Shown here piece by piece: positions 38,525 through 47,529 of a DNA stretch of 64,000 nt. This DNA comes from Xanthomonas cassavae CFBP 4642 (lineage in GTDB: Bacteria; Pseudomonadota; Gammaproteobacteria; Xanthomonadales; Xanthomonadaceae). The position numbers and the translations under genes are program-made. The DNA is taken from contig NZ_CM002139.1 in the NCBI RefSeq assembly GCF_000454545.1, positions 3,974,598 through 4,038,597 of the forward strand. Reading direction: 5' to 3'. The notes beneath the pieces were generated by a model. It was not told the origin of the DNA, searched no databases, and saw only the letters and a list, made by a program, of their open reading frames with translations. Every line of letters starts with the position of its first letter. The first letter of the stretch is position 1.

Positions 38525-39160
38525 ATGAACGAACCGGTCGACCCACAGCCTGCCCCTAGCTTCCTGCCGATGTCACGGCGTTTCCGCGGCTATCTGCCGG
38601 TGGTGGTCGATGTGGAGACCGGCGGCTTCGACTGGAACAGGCATGCGCTGCTGGAGATCGCCTGCGTGCCGATCGAGATGGATGACCAGGGGCGATTCTT
38701 CCCCGGCCAGACCGCCAGCGCGCATCTGGTGCCGGCCCCCGGACTGGAGATCGACCCGAAGTCGCTGGAGATCACCGGCATCGTGCTCGATCACCCGTTC
38801 CGCTTCGCCAAGCAGGAAAAGGACGCGCTGGATCACGTGTTTGCGCCCGTGCGCGCGGCGGTGAAGAAATACGGCTGCCAACGCGCGATCCTGGTCGGCC
38901 ACAACGCGCATTTCGATCTGAACTTCGTCAACGCGGCAGTCGCGCGCGTGGGACACAAGCGCAACCCGTTCCACCCCTTCAGCGTGTTCGATACGGTCAC
39001 CCTGGCCGGCGTCGCCTACGGGCAGACGGTACTGGCGCGCGCCGCGCAGGCGGCCGGCCTGGAATGGAATACGGCAGACGCGCACAGCGCGGTCTACGAC
39101 ACCGAGCAGACCGCACGGCTGTTCTGCAGGATCGCCAATGCCTGGCCGGGGCCTGTTTAG
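38525..39160 (+). CDS. rnt: Ribonuclease T
   Basis: The 211-aa DEDDh 3'-5' exoribonuclease trims tRNA and other stable RNA ends. The catalytic residues are Asp and Glu in [12 protein letters not shown], Asp in [13 protein letters not shown], and His and Asp in [35 protein letters not shown] is typical. Two in-frame ATGs lie at 38519 and 38525; the second gives [20 protein letters not shown], the usual xanthomonad start. It is slightly more than 150 bp after the previous gene and has its own unit. Confidence 0.94.
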   Translation: MNEPVDPQPAPSFLPMSRRFRGYLPVVVDVETGGFDWNRHALLEIACVPIEMDDQGRFFPGQTASAHLVPAPGLEIDPKSLEITGIVLDHPFRFAKQEKDALDHVFAPVRAAVKKYGCQRAILVGHNAHFDLNFVNAAVARVGHKRNPFHPFSVFDTVTLAGVAYGQTVLARAAQAAGLEWNTADAHSAVYDTEQTARLFCRIANAWPGPV

Positions 39161-39162
39161 AT

Positions 39163-39411
39163 AGGGATTGGGAATTCGGGATTCGGGATTGGCAAGGGCG
39201 TGCTGCGCTCGGGCTGAAAGTTCGTCGCGCATGCTAAAAATTCTGAGCAACCGATGCATAGCCCGCATGGCTTTTCACAGGTGTGCCTTCGCCATCGGCT
39301 CGTATCACTCTTCTGCTGCAAGCATCAAGTCTTCCGCCCGAACACAAAGAGCGTCAACGCCGCGCTTCACCATTCCCGAATCCCCAATACCCAATCCCGC
39401 CCCTAATCCCC
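39163..39411. repeat. Inverted pair of GGGATTSGG-type arms
   Basis: The left arm (39163-39192) has three GGGATT units (GGGATTGGGAATTCGGGATT). The right arm (39371-39411) has their complements (TTCCCGAATCCCCAATACCC then CCCTAATCCCC). About 180 bp lie between, without a gene. The pair fills the convergent space between rnt and the diguanylate cyclase gene, and the right arm overlaps the last codons of the latter. Confidence 0.7.
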
Positions 39412-42400
39412 GCTGATCCGGTCGCGCCCCGCGCTCTTGGCCTCGTACAACGCGTGATCGGCGCGCTGCATCAGCGATGAGCCGGTGTCGTCGTCGCGCA
39501 GTTCGGCGATGCCGGCGCTGAAGGTCACCTGCAGGCCTTCCACGCCGCCCCAGTCGTTTCGCGCGTGGAACAGCGCGCGAATGCGCAGGCATAACACGTG
39601 TGCGTCGGCCAGGGTGGTGTCTGCCAGCAGCAGGGCGAACTCTTCGCCGCCCAGGCGGGCCGGTAAATCCGAGGCGCGCGCGGCTGCGGTGAGCAACGCA
39701 CCGACCTCGTGCAGCACCGCATCGCCGCTGGCATGCGAATAGCGGTCGTTGATGCGCTTGAAATGGTCGATGTCCAGGATCGCCAGCACCAGCGGCCGGC
39801 CGCTGCGGCGGGCGCGGCTGAGATCGCGCGCCAGTGCTTCATCGAAATGGCGGCGGTTCGGCAGCCCGGTCAGTGCATCCTCGTGTGCCTGGCGTTCGAA
39901 TACATCGGACTTGATGCGCAGCCGGGTCAGCAATTCGCTTTTTTCCTGATTGGCCTGCAGCAGGCGTTGCGCCTGCAGCTGCAGGTCCTGCGTGCGCTTG
40001 CGGACCAGGTCGGCCAGGCGGTCGTTATGGGTCTTGTAGCGATGCAGCATCACCCGATATAGCAGGGCGAGCGCAAACAGCGCGCCCAGCACGGCGACAA
40101 ACCGCACGTCCTGGCGCTGCCACCACAGCGGCAGCACGTCGAAGGTCCAGCGCGCTTCCTGCCGGCTCCATGCCCCGCCCGGGTGGCGCGCGGTCACCCG
40201 CAAGGTGTAATGCCCCGGCGGCAGGCCGATGAATTCCACGCTGCGCTGGCGGCCGCGGTTGATCCACACGTTGTCCAGCCCATCCAGGCGGGTGCGGTAC
40301 TGGATGCGCTCGGACAGCAGAAAACTCATGCCCGCATAGGAGATGTTGAGCCGGTCGCCACCGGGCAACTGCGCCTGCTGCTGCCAGGCCAGCGGGCGGC
40401 CATCCTGCTGCACGCTTTCGATCACTGCCGGCGGTGGGCGCCGTTCGCGAAACCGCTGCAGCCGCCCGGGATCGACCATGCTCACGCCACCGGCCGTGAC
40501 CACCCACACCGACCCATCCGCACGCTCGATCATGCTCGGACCGGAGCTGCCGTTGGCCTGCGCATTGCCCATGCCGTCGATCTCGCCATAGCGCTCGATG
40601 GCAAGCGTGCCGCGTCCGTCGGCAACCGCATTGAGCGCGACGAATTCGGTGCGCAGCACGCCCCGGTTACTGCTGATCCAGGCATTGCCCCGGCGGTCGT
40701 CGATGAGCTGGAACACCGTGTCCACCGGCATGCCCTGCTCCAGGCCCACGCGCGCCAGCGTGCCGCCACGCACGCGGTACAGGCCGCGATCGGTGGAGAT
40801 CCAGACCGCGTCGCCGATCGCCTGGAAACCGAATACGCTGCGCGCGCCGCCAAGACGCTCCAGATCCAGTTGCTGCAACCTGCCATCGCGCAACACCGCC
40901 GCCCCGTCTACCGAGCCGATCCACAACGCGCCATCGACACTGGCCAGCGCGGTGATCACGCCATCGGGCATTCCGGCGATCGCCAGCGGCATGCGTTTGC
41001 CATCCACCAGCTTCACCACGCCGCGTTGGGTGGCCAGCCACACCGCTTCCTGCGCGTCGATTGCAATGGCACGGATATGGCCACTGGGAATGCCGTGCGC
41101 CTCACCGAAGTGCTGCAGCAGTTGTCCGTTACGCAGCACGAAGACGCCGTCGGCGTAGGTGCCCACCCACAGATCGCCACGCCGATCCAGCGCCAGGCTA
41201 AGCACCGACAGCCGGCGCCCCGATGGCGTGGCCACCGGCACCCGGACGATCCGGCCATCCGGCAACCTGCGGTCCAGGCCCGCAGTGCCGGCGACCCATA
41301 GGCTGCCATCGCGGTCTTCCAGCACCGCGCGGGCGTAGTCGCCGCTCAAGCCGTCGCGCTGGCTGTAGCTGCTGAACAAGGTCTCGCGCAGACGGAACAG
41401 GCCGCCGTTGGCGCCCACCCAGATGCTGCCTTCGGCATCCTCGCGCAGGCTGACGATGCGCCCGGTGGGCAGACTGCGGCCAGCAGGCAGGTACTCCACG
41501 CCATGGCTGCCGATGCGCAGCAGGCCCTGGTTTTCGCTGCCCAGCCACAGATCGCCATTGCGATCCTGCAGCATCGCGGTGAAGTGGCCCTGCCCCGGCA
41601 CCCGGTGCGCCAGTTCGGCGCGTTCATCGTGCAACCGGTACAACCCCTCGCCCGCCACCACCCACAGGGTGCCGTCCGGAGCGCGGTACGGCCAGGCCAG
41701 ACCGGGCGGCAAGCCAAATGCCGCCGGCGCGCGGTGCATGCGTCCGTCCGGCTCGCGATAGATCAGCCCGTCCAGCGTGCCGATCAACAGCCGGCCGTGG
41801 TCGTCGAACAGCATCCGCGGAAAGCTGCTCTGCAGCGGCACACCATCGCGCGGCGGAAAATAGTCAAAGCGCCCATCCGGCCACAGGCAGCCCAGCCCAT
41901 GTCCCTCGAACAGCAGCCACATGCGGCCTGCAGCATCCATGGTCATCGCGTGGATCAGCGCCTGCGGCCACTGCCCGCTACGCTGCCAGTGCCGCCATTG
42001 CCCATCGGCGCTCCGGCGCACCAGATTGCCGCGCGCATCGCTGAGCCATAGCGCGCCATCGCGATCCACGTACAGTGCGCCCACGCCGTTGTCGGGCAGT
42101 CCGGGCCGGGTGCTGCGGTCGATGACGCCAAATTCCAGGCCGTTGTAGCGCACCAGCCCTTCCCAGGTGGCGAACCACAGCGCGCCATCGGGCGTCTGGG
42201 CGATATCGCGCAGCGAGTTGTGCGGCAGGCCATTGCGCGAATTCCAGCTGTCGATGGCGTAATCGCGCAGTGGCGCGGTGCCGACCGGCGCTGCGGTCGC
42301 CGCAAGCGAGCACAGCATCAGCAACACGCCCACACCGGCACCGAGCCAGCGCCGCCACTGCCTATGCCGTCGTGCCGACGCCTGGCCGGCGTCCCCATTC

Positions 42401-42435
42401 TCGCCCCCACCGCGGGCGCCCACCCCAAGTTTCAT
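39403..42435 (-). CDS. Periplasmic beta-propeller sensor with GGDEF diguanylate cyclase
   Basis: The 1010-aa protein has, in order, an N-terminal membrane or signal segment (about residues 30-48), a large periplasmic sensor made of Reg_prop repeats (about 60-640, with recurring GALWFATWEGLVRYNG-type units), a Y_Y_Y domain (about 680-745), a transmembrane helix (about 755-775), a coiled coil, and a GGDEF domain to the end. The active site reads GGEEF (about 927), and an RxxD inhibitory site (RASD) sits five residues before it, so it should make cyclic di-GMP and be product-inhibited. The signal is unknown; propellers often sense glycans. Confidence 0.93.
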   Translation of the reverse strand: MKLGVGARGGGENGDAGQASARRHRQWRRWLGAGVGVLLMLCSLAATAAPVGTAPLRDYAIDSWNSRNGLPHNSLRDIAQTPDGALWFATWEGLVRYNGLEFGVIDRSTRPGLPDNGVGALYVDRDGALWLSDARGNLVRRSADGQWRHWQRSGQWPQALIHAMTMDAAGRMWLLFEGHGLGCLWPDGRFDYFPPRDGVPLQSSFPRMLFDDHGRLLIGTLDGLIYREPDGRMHRAPAAFGLPPGLAWPYRAPDGTLWVVAGEGLYRLHDERAELAHRVPGQGHFTAMLQDRNGDLWLGSENQGLLRIGSHGVEYLPAGRSLPTGRIVSLREDAEGSIWVGANGGLFRLRETLFSSYSQRDGLSGDYARAVLEDRDGSLWVAGTAGLDRRLPDGRIVRVPVATPSGRRLSVLSLALDRRGDLWVGTYADGVFVLRNGQLLQHFGEAHGIPSGHIRAIAIDAQEAVWLATQRGVVKLVDGKRMPLAIAGMPDGVITALASVDGALWIGSVDGAAVLRDGRLQQLDLERLGGARSVFGFQAIGDAVWISTDRGLYRVRGGTLARVGLEQGMPVDTVFQLIDDRRGNAWISSNRGVLRTEFVALNAVADGRGTLAIERYGEIDGMGNAQANGSSGPSMIERADGSVWVVTAGGVSMVDPGRLQRFRERRPPPAVIESVQQDGRPLAWQQQAQLPGGDRLNISYAGMSFLLSERIQYRTRLDGLDNVWINRGRQRSVEFIGLPPGHYTLRVTARHPGGAWSRQEARWTFDVLPLWWQRQDVRFVAVLGALFALALLYRVMLHRYKTHNDRLADLVRKRTQDLQLQAQRLLQANQEKSELLTRLRIKSDVFERQAHEDALTGLPNRRHFDEALARDLSRARRSGRPLVLAILDIDHFKRINDRYSHASGDAVLHEVGALLTAAARASDLPARLGGEEFALLLADTTLADAHVLCLRIRALFHARNDWGGVEGLQVTFSAGIAELRDDDTGSSLMQRADHALYEAKSAGRDRISGD

Positions 42436-42638
42436 CAGACACGACACGCCGTTTGCTGCCGATATGGTAGGCACAAAGCCGCATGCGCGCTGCGCAATGA
42501 CGACACCGGGCGCCGGACGCGTTGATCCAGCAGCGTTGCGTGCATCCCGCGTGACCCCACCAGCCGGTTCCAGGGGACGATCTGCGCAGATTCGATCGTC
42601 ACGCACGTACGTGGGCGGCGCGCATTCGGCAGCCTAAG

Positions 42639-42781
42639 AGAGCGGCTACCAAAACGTAGCGAGCGCTCGTCAGGCGGGTGCGGAGGGCGCGGAGGAGCCG
42701 GAGTGTACGAGCGGTACATGCCGCACCGAGCACCGGCCGCGCCCGCCTGGCGGTGAGCGCAGTAGGTGTGTTCGCTGCTCT
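42639..42781 (+). repeat. 143-bp repeat with terminal inverted repeats
   Basis: The ends are AGAGCGGCTACCAAAACG and GTGTGTTCGCTGCTCT. The core GGAGCCGGAGTGTACGAGCG and GAGCACCGGCCGCGCCCGCC is shared with the other copies. It lies in the 379-bp space between the diguanylate cyclase start and the rlmB stop. The rest of that space (42436-42638) is presumably promoter and leader of the cyclase gene; I see nothing else in it. Confidence 0.8.
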
Positions 42782-42814
42782 CAGCGCTTCACTCGCTGTG
42801 CGAACCTTGGAAGG

Positions 42815-43564
42815 TCACTTGCCCAGGCGCTGGCGCACGGCCTCGAACAGGGTCACGCCAGTGGCCACCGACACATTGAGGCTTTCGATATCGCCCGGCA
42901 TCGGAATCTTGACCAGGCCGTCGCAATGCTCGCGGGTGAGCCGGCGCAGGCCATCGGCCTCGCCACCGAGCACCAGTCCGACATTTCCACGCAGGTCCAC
43001 GCTGTACAGCGAGGCCTCCGCTTCGCCAGCCAGGCCATACAGCCACACACCCTGCTTCTGCAGATCGCGCAGGCAGCGCGCCAGGTTGGTCACCGCCACC
43101 ACCGGGATGCGGTCGGCCGCACCGGCCGAGGTCTTGCGCACGGTGGCATTCACCGTGGCCGACTTGTCCTTGGGAATCACCACCGCGGTGACGCCCGCCG
43201 CTGCCGCGCTACGCAGGCAGGCGCCCAGGTTGTGCGGGTCCTGCACACCATCGAGCACCAGCACCAGCGCACGCCCTTCTGCGGCGTCGACCAGGCCTTC
43301 CAGCTCGTTCTCGGCCCACAGCCGCGCCGCCGCATAGCGTGCGGCCACGCCCTGGTGGCGCACCTGCCCGCCCACACCGTCCAGCGCCTGCGTATTGACC
43401 CGGCGCACGTCGATGCCCTTGCGGCGCGCCTGTTCCTCGATCTCGGTCAGGCGCGGATTCTTGCTACCGGCCTCGATCAGGACCTCGCGCACGTTGTCGG
43501 CGTCGTTCTCGACGGACGAGGCGACGGCGTTGACGCCGACGATCCACTGGTTCTGCTTGCTCAT
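42815..43564 (-). CDS. rlmB: 23S rRNA (guanosine-2251-2'-O)-methyltransferase RlmB
   Basis: The 249-aa SPOUT-family enzyme modifies the P-loop of 23S rRNA. The N-terminal substrate-binding domain begins IVGVNAVASSVEND. The trefoil-knot methyltransferase domain contains LVLDGVQDPHNLGACLRSAAA (motif 1), VGLVLGGEADGLRRLT (motif 2) and IPMPGDIESLNVSVATGVTL (motif 3), all intact. ATG at 43564. It is close in kind to the E. coli enzyme, but here it is not joined to rnr, which lies about 0.9 kb upstream beyond a GFA-type gene. Confidence 0.95.
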   Translation of the reverse strand: MSKQNQWIVGVNAVASSVENDADNVREVLIEAGSKNPRLTEIEEQARRKGIDVRRVNTQALDGVGGQVRHQGVAARYAAARLWAENELEGLVDAAEGRALVLVLDGVQDPHNLGACLRSAAAAGVTAVVIPKDKSATVNATVRKTSAGAADRIPVVAVTNLARCLRDLQKQGVWLYGLAGEAEASLYSVDLRGNVGLVLGGEADGLRRLTREHCDGLVKIPMPGDIESLNVSVATGVTLFEAVRQRLGK

Positions 43565-43893
43565 TGCGCCGGTGCTACGAAAATGGAGGGGGAATGGTAG
43601 GGCCTGCGGCTGGTTACGTCACGGCCGGGGCATGGAAAACCCGGATGGCACCGGCGAAACGGTGCCGCGATGACAGCGGGACTCTACGCGGGAAGTGTGC
43701 GGATCTCGCTGACACGCACCTGGCTTGAACGCCTGACTGCCTGCCGTACCAATCATCGTGCCCGATGGATTTGCCGTCAGACCGGCCGTGAGGGTGTCCG
43801 ACTGCGGCGACCCACGGTACCAAGCGTCCTGACGCTCCGGACCAGACGGCTCGGATGCCCGAATCAGCCGCACCCCAGCGCCGGGACCTGGCC
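43565..43893. other. Gene-free stretch upstream of rlmB
   Basis: 329 bp between the rlmB start and the GFA-family stop. Short open frames exist on both strands but none has protein-like composition or a plausible start. It presumably holds the rlmB promoter. I see no repeat or hairpin that stands out. Confidence 0.5.
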
Positions 43894-44367
43894 TCACACC
43901 GGCCATTGGTCGGTGTCGTGGTCCGGATGTTGCCGCGACACCACGCTGGCCAGGAAGGCTTCTGCGGCGGCATCGTTTTCCGGTGGACGCGTGGGCAGCT
44001 GGGCCACGTGATCGACGAAGGGGAGCTTGCGATCCAGCCCGTACTGGATATGCGGCGGCAGCCGTTGCGGGGTATCGAATGCCCCGGCAGCGATGGCCAC
44101 GCCGTCGGGCGCTTCATAGGTCAATGGCGTGCCGCAGTCGGCGCAGAAACCACGCTGCACCACCGACGAGGATGCAAAGCGCCTGGGCATGCCACGGGTC
44201 CAGCGAAACTCGGTGCCCCGGATGGACACCAGGGGCGCGTAATACGCACCGAAGGCCTTCTGGCACATCCGGCAGTGGCAGATCGAGGCATCGGTCAGTG
44301 CCCCGCGCACATGGAAACGCACGGCGCCACACTGGCAACCGCCGCTGTATTCGTTCGTTGCGTCCAT
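43894..44367 (-). CDS. GFA-family (glutathione-dependent formaldehyde-activating-like) protein
   Basis: The 157-aa protein has the GFA/CENP-V zinc-fold cysteines in order: GGCQCGAVRFHV (about residues 9-20), CHCRMCQKAFGAYYAP (about 31-46) and GFCADCGTPLTY (about 73-84), the eight-cysteine pattern. The family was named for glutathione-formaldehyde adduct formation, but most members have no proven activity. ATG at 44367 is used; an upstream in-frame ATG at 44412 would add 15 residues. It lies 130 bp downstream of the rnr stop on the same strand. Confidence 0.85.
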   Translation of the reverse strand: MDATNEYSGGCQCGAVRFHVRGALTDASICHCRMCQKAFGAYYAPLVSIRGTEFRWTRGMPRRFASSSVVQRGFCADCGTPLTYEAPDGVAIAAGAFDTPQRLPPHIQYGLDRKLPFVDHVAQLPTRPPENDAAAEAFLASVVSRQHPDHDTDQWPV

Positions 44368-44497
44368 TGCCTTCTCCGCACGCCAGTCTGCCGGAATCGC
44401 CGCTGCGGACATGGAGCAGTCCTGGCGGCACCACACTACGCCTGCCGATCCAACAGATTGCCGGCGGCACGGGGCCACCGGCAACGTCCTGCTCACA

Positions 44498-47014
44498 TCA
44501 GTGCGACTTCTTCTTGCGCTTGGCGGGCTTTTCCCGCGGTGGCAACGGTGCCTCGCCGGGGTCGCGCTCTTCGGCCAGGCGGAAATCGATCTTGCGCTCT
44601 TCCATGCTGGCCTTGAGCACCAGCACGCGCACCGGGTCGCCCAGACGGAACTCGCGGCCACGGCGCTCGCCGCTCAGGGTCTTGCGAATCGGATCGAACT
44701 GGTAATAGTCCTGCGGCAACTGGGTGACATGCACCAGGCCGTTGACCTTGGATTCGTTCAATTCCACGAACAGGCCGAAGCCTGTCACACCGCTGATCAC
44801 GCCATCGAACTGGCCACCGACATGTTTTTCCATCCAGGCAGCGCGATAACGCTCGTCGACTTCGCGCTCGGCTTCATCGGCACGCCGGCCACGCTCGGAG
44901 CATTGCAGCGCCAGTGCCGCCATCTGCCGCGGCGTGTAGATGAATTTTTCCGGGCTGGCGCCAGTCAGCGCGTGCTTGATCGCGCGGTGCACCAGCAGGT
45001 CCGGATAACGGCGGATCGGCGAGGTGAAGTGCGCATACGCCTCCAGCGCCAGGCCGAAGTGGCCATTGTTGTCGGGCGAATACACGGCCAGGCTCTGGCT
45101 GCGCAGCAGCACCGATTCCAGCAACGCCGCATCCGGGCGCGCACGCACCTTTTTCAGCAGCTTTGTGTAATCGCCCGGGCGTACCTTGCTCCACGCCGGC
45201 AGGCTGAGCTGGAATTCCTTGAGGAACTCCAGCAGGTCTTCGTACTTGCTCTCCGGCGGGCGCTCGTGCACGCGGTACGGTGCCGGCACATGCGCGCTCA
45301 ACAGATAGCGCGCGGCCTCAACGTTGGCAGCGATCATGCATTCTTCGATCAGCTTGTGCGCATCGTTGCGCACCAGCATGCCGGCCTGGGTGACTTCGCC
45401 GGTATTGTCGAGCACGAAGCGCACTTCGGAGGTTTCGAACTCGATCGCGCCGCGGTGCGTGCGCGCCTTCGACAGCAGGTGATACAGCTGATGCAGGCGC
45501 TGCACCTGCGGCAGCAGCGGGCCGATGAAGGCCTTGGTGTCGGCATCGTCCTCGCCCACCGCCTTCCAGACCTGGTTGTAGGTCAGGCGCGCGTGCGAGT
45601 TCATCACCGCTTCGTAGAAGCGCGAGCCGGTCACTTCGCCATCGCGTCCCACCTGCATGTCGCAGACGAAACACATGCGGTCGACCTTGGGCATCAGCGA
45701 GCAGATGCCGTTGGACAAGGTCTCCGGCAGCATCGGCACCACGAACCCGGGGAAATACACCGAAGTGGCGCGCTTTTGCGCTTCGTCGTCCAGCGGCGTG
45801 TCGGGACGCACATAGTTGGACACGTCGGCAATCGCCACCACCAGGCGGAAACCGTCGGCATTGGGCTCGCAATACACCGCGTCGTCGAAATCCTTGGCGT
45901 CTTCGCCATCGATGGTGACCAGTGGCATCTGCCGAAGGTCCACCCGGCCGCCGATCATCTGCGGTTCGACCAGCAGCGGCACGGCTGCGGCTTCGTCCAG
46001 CACCTCCTGCGGGAATTCGTGCGGCAGTTCATGGCCATGGATAGCCATTTCCACCACCAGCGACGGCGTCAGCTTGTCGCCTAGCACGGCGATGATCCTG
46101 CCGATGGCCGGGCGGCGTGCGTCCGGCGGGGCGATCAGTTCGCACACCACCAGCTGGCCTTCGCGGGCCTCGCCGATGCCGTCCGGCGCAATCTGCACAT
46201 TGCGCTGCACGCGCTTGTCGTCCGGGTCGACGTAAGCCACGCCGTGCTCGTAGAAGAAGCGTCCGAGCATGCGCGACATGCCACGCTCCAGCACGCGGGC
46301 GATGGCGCCCTCGCGGCGGCCGCGGCGGTCGATACCGGTCACGTTGGCCAATGCACGGTCGCCGTGCATCACCTTGCGCATTTCGAACGGCGGCAGGAAC
46401 AGGTCGTCGCCACCCTCGTCCGGCTTGAGGAAACCGAAGCCCTCGGGGTTGGCGATCACCACACCGGCGATCAGGCTGGTCTGCTGCACCGGGGCGTAGC
46501 CGCCACGGCGGTTCTGCACCAGCTGCGCTTCGCGCACCATCGCGGCCAGCCGCTTGCCCAGCGCATCGATACGATCGCTCAAGCCGAGCTGCCCGGCAAT
46601 TTCTTCGGCGGTCTGCGGGCCGTCGCAGGCCTCCAGCAGCTGCAGGATGGCCTCACGGCTGGCGATTGGCTCCGCATAACGCAGCGCCTCGCGGTCGGCA
46701 TGCGGGTCCTTGAAGCCGGCGGCAGGAGCCGGAGCGGCCTCTGCAAAGCGCTCGGGCGGCGGTGCCGGCGGGCCGCTCTTGCGCGGATGCGGAGCGCGCG
46801 GGGCGGCAGGCAGTGGAGCGGAAGGCTGCTCCGGTGCCGCCTTGGCGGCAGCGCGCTTGTTGGCGGACTTGGTCGATGCGCCGGCGGCGGCGCGGACCAG
46901 GAAGTCCGGCATCCACCCCGGCAGTTTCTGCTGTTCAGCGGTGGAGGAATCGCCCGGGCTGGCGGATTTACGGCGGCTGGGCCGGGCCGAATCTTGGGGG
47001 GTTTTCTTCGTCAT
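44498..47014 (-). CDS. rnr: Ribonuclease R
   Basis: The 838-aa 3'-5' exoribonuclease degrades structured RNA. After an Ala/Pro/Lys-rich N-terminal extension (about residues 1-110) come a helix-turn-helix-like region, cold-shock domains, the RNB catalytic domain with VTIDGEDAKDFDDAVYCEPN (the Asp cluster binding Mg2+, about residues 375-394) and HFTSPIRRYPDLLVHRAIKH, an S1 domain (VISGVTGFGLFVELNESKV) and a basic tail KPAKRKKKSH. ATG at 47014 gives MTKKTPQDSARPSRRK. tRNA-Leu lies 121 bp upstream on the opposite strand. Confidence 0.96.
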   Translation of the reverse strand: MTKKTPQDSARPSRRKSASPGDSSTAEQQKLPGWMPDFLVRAAAGASTKSANKRAAAKAAPEQPSAPLPAAPRAPHPRKSGPPAPPPERFAEAAPAPAAGFKDPHADREALRYAEPIASREAILQLLEACDGPQTAEEIAGQLGLSDRIDALGKRLAAMVREAQLVQNRRGGYAPVQQTSLIAGVVIANPEGFGFLKPDEGGDDLFLPPFEMRKVMHGDRALANVTGIDRRGRREGAIARVLERGMSRMLGRFFYEHGVAYVDPDDKRVQRNVQIAPDGIGEAREGQLVVCELIAPPDARRPAIGRIIAVLGDKLTPSLVVEMAIHGHELPHEFPQEVLDEAAAVPLLVEPQMIGGRVDLRQMPLVTIDGEDAKDFDDAVYCEPNADGFRLVVAIADVSNYVRPDTPLDDEAQKRATSVYFPGFVVPMLPETLSNGICSLMPKVDRMCFVCDMQVGRDGEVTGSRFYEAVMNSHARLTYNQVWKAVGEDDADTKAFIGPLLPQVQRLHQLYHLLSKARTHRGAIEFETSEVRFVLDNTGEVTQAGMLVRNDAHKLIEECMIAANVEAARYLLSAHVPAPYRVHERPPESKYEDLLEFLKEFQLSLPAWSKVRPGDYTKLLKKVRARPDAALLESVLLRSQSLAVYSPDNNGHFGLALEAYAHFTSPIRRYPDLLVHRAIKHALTGASPEKFIYTPRQMAALALQCSERGRRADEAEREVDERYRAAWMEKHVGGQFDGVISGVTGFGLFVELNESKVNGLVHVTQLPQDYYQFDPIRKTLSGERRGREFRLGDPVRVLVLKASMEERKIDFRLAEERDPGEAPLPPREKPAKRKKKSH

Positions 47015-47135
47015 TGCTCCAATGGTACCCCCTGCGGTCCTGGCGTGGGCAGCAGGCGGGCCCCGGCGGTCGGCGATGGATGCTCGAAACCCGTTGACAA
47101 GCTCGCCAGGAGTCTGCAGAATTTGCGGCTCACCT

Positions 47136-47222
47136 GCCCAGGTGGCGGAATTGGTAGACGCACTAGCTTCAGGTGCTAGCGGGGGCAACTTCGTGGAGGT
47201 TCGAGTCCTCTTCTGGGCACCA
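47136..47222 (+). tRNA. tRNA-Leu (CAG)
   Basis: 87 nt including an encoded CCA. The acceptor stem GCCCAGG pairs with TCTGGGC. The anticodon arm is CTAGC-TTCAGGT-GCTAG, with anticodon CAG, and there is a long variable arm (GGGGGCAACTTCGT) as in leucine tRNAs. The T-arm loop reads GGTTCGAGTCC. Anticodon CAG reads the CTG codon, the most used leucine codon in such GC-rich genomes. Confidence 0.96.
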
Positions 47223-47230
47223 GTTTAAAA

Positions 47231-47260
47231 AGACCTCCGAGCGATCGGGGGTCTTCTGGT
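47231..47260 (+). terminator. Terminator after tRNA-Leu
   Basis: AGACCTCCGA (47231-47240) pairs with TCGGGGGTCT (47245-47254), with one G-T pair and loop GCGA, followed by TCTGGTTT. It starts 9 bp after the tRNA 3' end. Confidence 0.75.
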
Positions 47261-47529
47261 TTCTGGGGTCGGGAGTCTTGCGGTGTCGTGACCATCAACC
47301 GCATGGATCGCCAGCTCCTCCGGCGATCATCAGCACCCTGTGATGCCGGTTGGACGCTGCGCGGGAAGACAGGCCACGCATGGCACCGCGCCCAGCCCGT
47401 GCGCTCTAGCATCTACGCGATGCGCGACGCCGCAGCTTGCAACCACGCCTGCACCGCTCGCCAGCATCAGCAGCACCACCATCACCATTGCGCCGGCCCG
47501 CGACAGAGCCGGCCCCTGCCCTCACCGCG
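47261..47529. other. Gene-free stretch between tRNA-Leu and the SGNH gene
   Basis: About 270 bp of convergent 3' flank. Short frames are present but none is persuasive, and I see no integrase fragment or duplicated tRNA 3' end that would mark an integration site. Confidence 0.5.

Noticed and set aside
43619..43906. 95-codon minus-strand frame between rlmB and the GFA gene
   Set aside because: Low-complexity Pro/Gly/Arg composition and no plausible start signal.
47136..47529. Genomic island integrated at tRNA-Leu
   Set aside because: There is no integrase fragment and no duplicated tRNA 3' end, and the next genes look native.
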